In this document: one piece after another, positions 57,368-64,000 of the stretch | Numbering within the stretch: position 1 is the first letter of the stretch | How the letters are laid out: each line of letters opens with the position of its first letter | Assembly (NCBI RefSeq): GCF_004363215.1 | Contig: NZ_SNYS01000011.1 | Location: 1-64,000, forward strand | DNA from: Methanimicrococcus blatticola | GTDB taxonomy: Archaea; Halobacteriota; Methanosarcinia; Methanosarcinales; Methanosarcinaceae | Direction: 5' to 3' | Length of the DNA: 64,000 nt | Notes under the pieces: model-generated | Told to the model about the DNA's origin: nothing | The model's database searches: none | Seen by the model: the letters and a program-made list of their open reading frames with translations, nothing else | Program-made: the position numbers and the translations under genes

Positions 57368-58369
57368 TTACTCAATCACTAAATTTTTCAACTTAATGCC
57401 GGATTCAACAATTTTTCCGACACGTTTGCCGCCGGTCATTCCCATGACGTAAGGCGCGACTTCTTCAGGAACAATGATAATGAAGCCCATTCCCATATTG
57501 AATGTCTTGTACATTTCAAGGTCGCTGACATTGCCCTGTTCTTGAAGGAATTTGAAAATTTCAGGCGGTTCAATCGGGTCATCGAAATCAAACCCGAGAT
57601 TTGTGATGCGTCTGAGTTTTAAGAGACCGCTGCCGGTGATGTGAGCAAGACCGTGAACTTCATGCTTTTTAAGAACGTCTAAAACTTCCATGTAAATTTT
57701 CGTCGGAACGAGAAGTTCATCGCCGATTGTTGTTTTGGGGTTGTAGGGACAATAATCCTGATAATCATAAGGCGATTCCTTGATGATTTTTCGAACCAAA
57801 GAGTAGCCGTTGCTGTGAATGCCGCTGCTTTTAAGACCGATAATCACGTCGCCGACTTTGATTTTTTCCCCGGTTAAAACATCTTCTTTTTTGACTGCGC
57901 CGATACAGGTGCCGGCCAAGTCAAATCCTTTAATGATGTCGGGAAGCGTTGCCGTTTCACCGCCGACGATTGACATCTTGGAAATTTCCGCGCCTTTTGC
58001 CAAACCGATGCCGACTTCAGCGGCAAATCCCGGTTTGTGTTTTTCAAGCGCAAGGTAATCGACAAAACCGATGGGTTCTGCACCGATTGCGAGCAAGTCA
58101 TTGACATTCATTGCGACACAGTCAATGCCGATTGTATCCCATTTGCCCATTTCGTTGGCAATAAGCACTTTCGAGCCGACACCGTCCGTTGTCATGGCGA
58201 TTGCGAATTCACCAAAATCCATCAAACCGGCGTAGTGGCCGATATCCGTTAACGGCGCGCCGAACCCTTCTCTTTTGTAGGTCATGGTTTTTGTCAATGA
58301 TTTAATGGTATCTTCTTCCTGATGAATATCAACGCCGGAAGTCGCGTAAGTAGATTCTTTTCCCGTCAT
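57368..58369 (-). CDS. purM: Phosphoribosylformylglycinamidine cyclo-ligase
   Basis: Forms aminoimidazole ribonucleotide in purine synthesis, using ATP. The 333-residue protein starts TYATSGVDIHQEE and has the ATP-binding-fold motifs TTDGVGSKVLIA, DCVAMNVNDLLAIGAEPIGFVDYLAL, GGETATLPD and HITGSGLLKL. ATG 58369 is preferred over 58381, since GAGGC lies about 6 bases upstream. It is downstream of the aspartate kinase gene (40 bases), so the genes may be co-transcribed. Confidence 0.95.
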   Translation of the reverse strand: MTGKESTYATSGVDIHQEEDTIKSLTKTMTYKREGFGAPLTDIGHYAGLMDFGEFAIAMTTDGVGSKVLIANEMGKWDTIGIDCVAMNVNDLLAIGAEPIGFVDYLALEKHKPGFAAEVGIGLAKGAEISKMSIVGGETATLPDIIKGFDLAGTCIGAVKKEDVLTGEKIKVGDVIIGLKSSGIHSNGYSLVRKIIKESPYDYQDYCPYNPKTTIGDELLVPTKIYMEVLDVLKKHEVHGLAHITGSGLLKLRRITNLGFDFDDPIEPPEIFKFLQEQGNVSDLEMYKTFNMGMGFIIIVPEEVAPYVMGMTGGKRVGKIVESGIKLKNLVIE

Positions 58370-58409
58370 AGTAAGCCTCAAATTTGATTTAATAAATTGA
58401 ATCTCGTTC

Positions 58410-59813
58410 TTATTCTTTTCCGTTTTCCGGTTTGTCTAATTCGAATTCAGCGTGGAGCGCAGCAACCGCTTTGTTGACTTCTGCGCTGCTGACAACACAA
58501 GAAATGTTGTATTCGGAAGAACCCTGGCTGATCATAATAATGCTGATGTTTTCCTTGCCGAGCGCGGTAAACACACGTCTTGCAACACCCGGCGTTCCGG
58601 CCATACCGGCACCGACGACTGCCACAACAGAAACATCAGAGCGGAAATCCACAGTGTAAGCGTCTCCGAGTTCCGCTTTCAGAGATTTGACCGTCTTAAC
58701 GCGGTCTGCGTCATTGACAATAAATGAAATGCTGGATTCAGAGCCTTGACTGATTAAGCGGACGCCGACTTTTTTGTTCGCTAAAATCGAAAAAATGACC
58801 GCCAGCTTTCCGACGGAGTCGACCATTTCCGAGCTCGAGACATTGATCAAAGACACCTTTTTAATCATGCTGACCGCTTTGACAACATTTTTGGACTTTT
58901 TGTTCTCGGTGACAACAAGCGTTCCTTCAAAGTCCGGCTTGAACGTGCTTTTCACGCGAACCGGGATGTTGTGCATCATGGACGGCTCAATCGCGCGCGG
59001 GTGCAGGACTTCTGCGCCGAGGGAAGAGAGCTCCATGGCTTCCTGATATGAAATAAAGTGAATTGTGCGTGCGTTTGAAACGATTTTCGGGTTTGCGGTC
59101 ATGATACCGTCAACTTCTTTCCAAAGCCAGATTTCATCCGCTTTGATGCCGACGCCGACAATGGATGCCGTATAATCCGAGCCGCTGCGGCCGAGTGTTG
59201 TAATGGTTCCTTCTTCGTTTTCACCGATAAAGCCTGTCACAACTTGAATTGAATTTTTCAATCCCGGCGTCAATCTCTCGTGAATTAACGCATAAGATTT
59301 CGGGAGCGGTTTTGCGCCGCCGAAAACATCGGTTGTAATGATGCCGGCTTCGCCGCCGGTGTAATTTTTAGAAGCGATGCCCATCGAACGAAGTGCGCCT
59401 GAAACAATCGGCGCGGCCAAGCGTTCGCCGTAAGATGAAATGTTGTCGCGGGAGCGAACCGTCAGCTCGCCCAAATAACAGATGCCGATAAGTGCTTTTT
59501 CAAGCTCATCAATTTGGTTTGTTAAGAATTCAATGACTTCCGGTCTGAGATTTTCGTCGTCAATCGCTTCATTGACGGCGGTAAAATGCTGCTGTTTCAA
59601 AGCGGTGATGAATTCTGTCACAACGGTTACCTTTCCGTTTTCACAGCCGGCAGTCGCAACATCCAAAAGCCGGTCGGTTACGCCGGCAAGAGCGGATGTC
59701 ACCAAGACGACTTGATTTCCCTGATCAAAGTAACTCTTCGCCAATTCAGCCACGTGGCGTATTTTTTTTCCGTCACCGACGGAGGTTCCGCCGAATTTCA
59801 TCACAATCTTCAT
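58410..59813 (-). CDS. lysC: Aspartate kinase
   Basis: First step of the aspartate family (Lys, Thr, Met). The 467-residue chain begins MKIVMKFGGTSVGDG (kinase phosphate-binding Lys) and includes GRSGSDYTASIVG and WKEVDGIMTANPKI. Two C-terminal ACT domains follow, VGKLAVIFSILANKKVGVRL and VFTALGKENISIIMISQG, implying feedback control by an end product. ATG 59813 is chosen because MKFGGTS follows; the longer frame to 59852 is not conserved. Confidence 0.93.
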   Translation of the reverse strand: MKIVMKFGGTSVGDGKKIRHVAELAKSYFDQGNQVVLVTSALAGVTDRLLDVATAGCENGKVTVVTEFITALKQQHFTAVNEAIDDENLRPEVIEFLTNQIDELEKALIGICYLGELTVRSRDNISSYGERLAAPIVSGALRSMGIASKNYTGGEAGIITTDVFGGAKPLPKSYALIHERLTPGLKNSIQVVTGFIGENEEGTITTLGRSGSDYTASIVGVGIKADEIWLWKEVDGIMTANPKIVSNARTIHFISYQEAMELSSLGAEVLHPRAIEPSMMHNIPVRVKSTFKPDFEGTLVVTENKKSKNVVKAVSMIKKVSLINVSSSEMVDSVGKLAVIFSILANKKVGVRLISQGSESSISFIVNDADRVKTVKSLKAELGDAYTVDFRSDVSVVAVVGAGMAGTPGVARRVFTALGKENISIIMISQGSSEYNISCVVSSAEVNKAVAALHAEFELDKPENGKE

Positions 59814-60409
59814 AATTCTCTGTTCCGTTGCATAATCTTGATTCTTTTTCAATGTAATATATGGTTAAATATTTTGTGACAAAAAATTCCTCGCTTCGCT
59901 CGGAATTTTTCAGGGGCATTGGGGGGGCGGTGTTTGCAGAAAATGCCTCGCTCCGCTCGGCATTTTTATGGCTTCGCCTACGGTGGGAGGGTGGTGTTTA
60001 TGAAAAATGCCTCGCTTCGCTCGTCATTTTTGTGGCTTCGCCTGCGTGCGCGAACGGGCACGTTTTCATTTTTTTTGAAAATCTTGGTCGGGGTTTATTT
60101 TTTATTTTATTTGTCATTCTTCCGAAAACTAAAACGGATTTCGTCAAAACAAAAATCGCTCGCTTCGCTCACGATTTTTCATGGCAGTGGGAGTGTGGTG
60201 TTTATGAAAAATGCCTCGCTTCGCTCGTCATTTTTGGCGGCTTCGCCGGCCGCGCGCGAATGGTCACTTTTTCATTTTTTTGAAAAACAAAGGGTCACTT
60301 TTTCAATCTATTTGTCATTCTTCCGAAAACTAAAACGGATTTCATCAAAACCTTTTTTAATCATTCATTTTTAATCATGACTCACTTTCAAAAACATTCG
60401 GAGTTTTCT
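59814..60409. repeat. Repeat-filled gap: mosaic REP-like family, copies 3-5
   Basis: 596 bases of repeats between divergent genes. Units with a CTCGCTTCGCTC core within AAAAATG/CATTTTT or AAAAATCG/CGATTTTT stems occur at about 59880-59910, 59940-59970, 60003-60033, 60153-60185 and 60210-60238, separated by the linkers GGGAGGGTGGTGTTTATG and GGCTTCGCC. A second repeat, TTCTTCCGAAAACTAAAACG, occurs at 60117 and 60317. The 60155-60185 stretch is identical to 26487-26517. Confidence 0.9.
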
Positions 60410-62245
60410 ATGACTAAAGAATATATGCTCGGAAACGCTGCGATTGCTCGCGGCGTCAGAGAAGCCGGGGTCGGCGTGGTTTCAGGTTACCCGGGAACGC
60501 CGTCTTCCGAAATCGTTGATATTTTACGCGCTCAAAAGGACCGCGATTATTATTTGGAATGGTCGGTGAATGAAAAAGTGGCGGTTGAGGTTGCAATCGG
60601 CGCGGCTTTTGCCGGTGCCCGCTCTATCGTGACCATGAAACATGTCGGCTTAAACGTCGCGGCTGACCCGCTGATGACGGTCTGCTTTGCCGGAACCAAA
60701 GGCGGTCTTATTATATTGGCAGCTGACGACCCGTCTTTCCATTCATCTCAAAATGAACAGGACACGCGCCGCTATGCGCAATTCGCGCAAATTCCGTGCT
60801 TTGATCCGGCAACGCTTCAAGACGCGAAAGATATGATTGCTTACGCGTTCGATTTTTCAGAACAGTTTGAAACGCCGGTTATTTTCAGGCCGACAACCCG
60901 GCTCAGTCACGGCAAATCCAGTGTCGAGCTCGGCGAAATCAAACCGAACACAAACAAAGTCGATTTCGTCAAAGACCCGAGCCGTATGGTCATGATGCCG
61001 AATTTTGCCCGTCCGCGCCATGTCGCTTCTATTGAACGTCAAAAGCCGATGGCAGACGCGCTTGAAAAATCCCCGTGGAATGTTTTGGAAATGTGTGACG
61101 GCTCAAAAATCGGTGTTATTTCTTCAGGCATTGCTTCTGTTTACGCGAAAGAAGCGCTTCACGCACTCGGAATTAACGCGTCTTTCCTCAAAATTACAGC
61201 TTATCCGATGCCGGACAACATGATTCTTGAAATGCTCAATCACTGCGATAAAGTTTTGATTGTCGAAGAATTGGAACCCATCGTCGAAGACCGTGTTCGT
61301 ATTTTGGCGCAGCAGAACCAAATCACAACCGAAATCATCGGTAAGAATCCGGTTCCGCGTGTCAATGAACTCAATTTCGAAATCTGCCGCGATGTTATGG
61401 TTGCCGTTTTCAAAGAATATGCTGACTCTTCATCGACCGCTTTCGCCGAAGCCGGCAACGTTCCCGCGCTGCCGTCGGCAATCACGGACATCGTTTTGCC
61501 GCCGAGACCGCCCGCGCTTTGCGTCGGCTGTTCTCACCGCTCCGCTTTCCAAGTCATTAAAGAAGTGTTTGGCAAGAACGCGATTTTCCCAAGCGATATC
61601 GGCTGTTACACGCTCGGTATTCACAGCGGCGCGGTTGACACGACGATTTGTATGGGCGCAAGTATCAGTATGGCTTCCGGCATTGCGCATTCCGGCGAGA
61701 AGAAACCGGTCTGCTGTACCATCGGCGACTCGACTTTCCTGCACTCCGGCATGAATTCGTTAATGAATGCCGTTTACAACAACGCGAATATCACGGTTGC
61801 CATTTTGGATAATCGCATTACGGCAATGACCGGCCACCAGCCGAACCCGAACACAGGATCAACTGCTGTCGGTGTCGAATCTCTCCCGGTTTCATTGGAA
61901 GCGGTTTGCGCCGCTGCCGGAACGCAGTTCATCAGAACGGTGAACGCTTACGATTATGATGCTTTAACAACGGCTTTCCGCGATGCGAAAAGTTTTGACG
62001 GCGTGTCTGTCGTCATTGTTCAGCAGGCCTGCGCAATTGTCGCAAGAAAAGCAGGCGTTCGCATGAATCCGTTTGCCGTCATTCCCGACAAATGCAAAGG
62101 CTGCCGCAAATGCGTTAATTTCGGTTGCCCGGCGATTGAATTTGATAAAGAAACCGCCGTTGCGCTGATTAATTCTCAATGTATCGGCTGCGGGGTTTGC
62201 GCTCAAATATGTCCGTTTGACGCAATTGAAGAGGTGAAAAAATGA
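60410..62245 (+). CDS. iorA: Indolepyruvate ferredoxin oxidoreductase, alpha subunit
   Basis: Oxidatively decarboxylates aryl 2-keto acids (or, in reverse, makes them from acyl-CoA) with ferredoxin. The 611-residue protein has the pyruvate:ferredoxin-type domain I (GVREAGVGVVSGYPGTPSSE), a central segment, and a thiamine diphosphate domain (FPSDIGCYTLG, then GDSTFLHSGMNSLMNA). The C terminus has two [4Fe-4S] motifs, CKGCRKC and CIGCGVCAQICP. ATG 60410 has CGGAG 6 bases upstream. It overlaps iorB by four bases (ATGA). Confidence 0.94.
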   Translation: MTKEYMLGNAAIARGVREAGVGVVSGYPGTPSSEIVDILRAQKDRDYYLEWSVNEKVAVEVAIGAAFAGARSIVTMKHVGLNVAADPLMTVCFAGTKGGLIILAADDPSFHSSQNEQDTRRYAQFAQIPCFDPATLQDAKDMIAYAFDFSEQFETPVIFRPTTRLSHGKSSVELGEIKPNTNKVDFVKDPSRMVMMPNFARPRHVASIERQKPMADALEKSPWNVLEMCDGSKIGVISSGIASVYAKEALHALGINASFLKITAYPMPDNMILEMLNHCDKVLIVEELEPIVEDRVRILAQQNQITTEIIGKNPVPRVNELNFEICRDVMVAVFKEYADSSSTAFAEAGNVPALPSAITDIVLPPRPPALCVGCSHRSAFQVIKEVFGKNAIFPSDIGCYTLGIHSGAVDTTICMGASISMASGIAHSGEKKPVCCTIGDSTFLHSGMNSLMNAVYNNANITVAILDNRITAMTGHQPNPNTGSTAVGVESLPVSLEAVCAAAGTQFIRTVNAYDYDALTTAFRDAKSFDGVSVVIVQQACAIVARKAGVRMNPFAVIPDKCKGCRKCVNFGCPAIEFDKETAVALINSQCIGCGVCAQICPFDAIEEVKK

Positions 62246-62868
62246 GCGAAAACAAATGTTTCGGCAGCGTCCCAAACGCAGGCAAAACCGATGTGAAGTA
62301 CGATGTCGTCATCTGCGGTGTCGGCGGTCAGGGCGCAATTTTGGCGTCTGACATTCTCGGCCGCGCCGCTGTTGCCGAAGACCGCGCCGTTCAAGCCGCA
62401 GAAACACACGGCATGGCGCAGCGCGGCGGATCCGTTGAAAATCACGTCCGAATCGGCAGTGCTTACGGCTCACTCATCCCGAAACGAGGCGCCGATTTAA
62501 TGATCGCCCTCGAACCCGCGGAAGCCGTTCGTTACGCCCATTTAATGAAAGATGGCGCCGTCATTATCGTCAACGTCGAACCCGTTTTTCCGTTCACCGT
62601 GACAACCGGCAAAGCCGAATATCCCGATGTCAATCAAATGCTTGAAGCCCTTTCCGAAACTTTTGACGTCAAAGCGTTTAACGCAAGTGCTGTTGCAAAA
62701 GAAGCCGGCAACAAGCAGGCGGCAAATGTCGTTATGATCGGTGCTGCTTCTCACTTTATTCCGCTTCAGGAACAGACTTTTATTGATTGTATTAAGGCTC
62801 TTGTTCCACCCAAGTTTTTGGATGTTAACTTGAAAGCTTTTGAATTGGGTAAAGAAAGCGTTCAGTGA
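62242..62868 (+). CDS. iorB: Indolepyruvate ferredoxin oxidoreductase, beta subunit
   Basis: Small subunit of IorAB, 208 residues. The family motifs are VVICGVGGQGAILASDILG, QAAETHGMAQRGGSVENHV and DLMIALEPAEAVRYA. It is coupled to iorA by an ATGA overlap, with GAGGTG as ribosome site inside iorA. The pair probably serves aromatic amino acid metabolism, in line with the shikimate genes at the window start. T-rich sequence follows. Confidence 0.94.
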   Translation: MSENKCFGSVPNAGKTDVKYDVVICGVGGQGAILASDILGRAAVAEDRAVQAAETHGMAQRGGSVENHVRIGSAYGSLIPKRGADLMIALEPAEAVRYAHLMKDGAVIIVNVEPVFPFTVTTGKAEYPDVNQMLEALSETFDVKAFNASAVAKEAGNKQAANVVMIGAASHFIPLQEQTFIDCIKALVPPKFLDVNLKAFELGKESVQ

Positions 62869-63171
62869 TGAATGCTTTTTTCTTTTCTTTTACTTTTTTT
62901 CTTTTACTTTTCTTTTTTTGTCTCTTTTTTGTTTTTTAAAAACGCAGTCCCATCTCGAAAATTTTTAAAATACTGTTGCTTGCGTGAAGCGATATTTTTC
63001 ATTTTTATTTCACTTGATATAAAATGTAAAAAATGTAAACAATTTTACCAAACAATTATATTCTATAATTATCATTTTATTATATAGAAATCAATAAAAT
63101 TGCTTATTTTTCAGTTCAACTATGCAATTTTTGATTTAATATATTGATTGAATAAAGGTGGTTTTTATAGA
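62869..63171. other. Intergenic region, iorB to surface protein
   Basis: 303 bases. The first 70 are nearly all T and C on the plus strand, a likely terminator for iorAB. The rest is AT-rich, with TATA-like ATTATATAG at about 63078. No gene seen. Confidence 0.6.
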
Positions 63172-64000
63172 ATGAATTACAAGCCGATTTGTTTACTTAT
63201 AATGATTTTAACTTTACTTTTGCTTTTAACCGGGGCGGCGGCGGCTACTCCTGTTAATAAAATTTATGATTTGAATGATCTCAAAAATATTGGTAACACA
63301 GATTACAAAGATGAATGGACAATGGATGCAAATTATATTCTTATGAAAAATATCTCAATCAGTGACGGAATTTGGAATTCGATTGGAAATCAAAGTCATC
63401 CTTTTAAAGGTTCTTTCAATGGTAATGGAAAAACAATTACTTTTACAGAAGATGTCGTGTTTAATTCTGATTCGGGAGGTTACGGGTTATTTGCAAAAAC
63501 CAGTGGCAACGCAAAACTTGAAAATATTTCACTGATCGTTGAAGGAAATTTGACAATTGAAGATGAAGAGGGGAATGATAATTTTGGAGTTTTAGTCGGA
63601 TATTGTGCCAATTCCGGCCAAATTACCATTTCAAAATGTTCATTAAATCTCGACGAAGAGTGTTTTATGAAGGGAAATCGTAACGTAGGCGGTCTTATCG
63701 GCAGGTTTGACAGGGGAACTGTTGAGAATTGTGTTGTTGTTGGTGATATTGAAACAACAAACAGTGCTGCCGGCGGTTTAATCGGTTTTATGAATCTTTC
63801 TGACGGTAATGTGTTGGTTCAAAATTGTTCTGCATTTGGTTCGGTGGCAACCGATAAATACGGTGCCGGCGGTTTAATCGGAATTGTTAAAGTAGTCTCT
63901 GATCAAATTAACTCCGATCAAATTAAGATTGAAAATTGTTATGCTTCCGTTACAACAGAAAGCAAAGCCGATGGCGGCACTTCCGGCGGTTTAATCGGTG
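63172..64000 (+). CDS. GLUG-repeat surface protein, 5' part
   Basis: An open frame that runs off the window end (276 codons visible). A signal peptide ends near residue 26 (LLLLLTGAAAA). The exported part begins like GLUG/adhesin proteins (VNKIYDLNDLKNIGN, then FKGSFNGNGKTITF). It then shows repeated beta-helix units: GYGLFAKTSG, NVGGLIGRFDRGTVENCVV, SAAGGLIGFM, GAGGLIGIV and SGGLIG. AGGTGG lies 10-15 bases before ATG 63172. Such proteins are cell-surface adhesin-like; length and C-terminal anchor are unknown. Confidence 0.85.
   Translation, partial: MNYKPICLLIMILTLLLLLTGAAAATPVNKIYDLNDLKNIGNTDYKDEWTMDANYILMKNISISDGIWNSIGNQSHPFKGSFNGNGKTITFTEDVVFNSDSGGYGLFAKTSGNAKLENISLIVEGNLTIEDEEGNDNFGVLVGYCANSGQITISKCSLNLDEECFMKGNRNVGGLIGRFDRGTVENCVVVGDIETTNSAAGGLIGFMNLSDGNVLVQNCSAFGSVATDKYGAGGLIGIVKVVSDQINSDQIKIENCYASVTTESKADGGTSGGLIG

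Overview
The window is archaeal and comes from a methylotrophic methanogen, almost certainly a member of the Methanosarcinaceae. Two methylamine methyltransferase genes (mtbB, mttB) carry in-frame amber codons where pyrrolysine is expected. There is a surface protein with tandem Methanosarcina-type S-layer domains, DP1 of DNA polymerase D, archaeal TopA, PCNA, Hel308, TFS and an archaeal shikimate operon. The moderate base composition, AT-rich gaps and emphasis on methylamines fit a gut-type relative such as Methanimicrococcus, but that placement is inference. Of about fifty protein genes seen end to end, none appears to use TAG as its real stop; the only three TAGs that interrupt recognisable genes lie inside them.

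Layout. 1-230: 3' end of a 5S rRNA gene, then tRNA-Cys. 0.3-4.7 kb: an AIM24-like gene, then a minus-strand operon aroB'-aroD-aroE-mtxX. 4.7-8.9 kb: a large S-layer-domain protein with a cytoplasmic tail, and a pilin-like membrane protein. 9-15.5 kb: tRNA-Arg, ilvE with an unusual Ala/Lys/Pro tail, a DRG GTPase, a VOC protein, hisS, a membrane protein and rps15. 16-21 kb: a MATE exporter, a hairpin-rich gap, a tubulin/CetZ-like gene and a surface protein. 21-26.5 kb: NAD synthesis genes (nadC, nadX, nadA) around a KamA-family radical SAM gene, then a UbiA prenyltransferase. 26.7-41 kb: informational genes (topA, DP1, hel308, aspS, tfs, pcn) mixed with rpiA, a signal peptidase, a tRNA thiolation gene, a TctA-family membrane protein and small ORFs.

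41-55 kb is a methylamine island: mtbC-mtbB, mttB-mttC, a hydantoinase-like gene, a regulator, an APC permease, and a DMT permease followed by two very small genes. The enzymes would move methyl groups from tri- and dimethylamine to corrinoid proteins, and the permeases are candidates for amine uptake. The standout is the regulator at 49655-50509 (minus). It reads as one Msr/FilR1-type protein (winged helix plus FilR1 middle domain) only if an in-frame UAG at its codon 180 is read through. This suggests a pyrrolysine-containing transcription regulator next to the methylamine genes.

55-64 kb: tRNA-Gln, a tandem family of small lipoproteins (one apparently starting at AUU or AUC), a DUF1894-like gene with purM, an aspartate kinase, a REP-like repeat block, iorAB, and the start of a GLUG-repeat surface protein cut by the window end. 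One mosaic repeat family occurs in gaps near 26.5, 49.3 and 59.9-60.3 kb.
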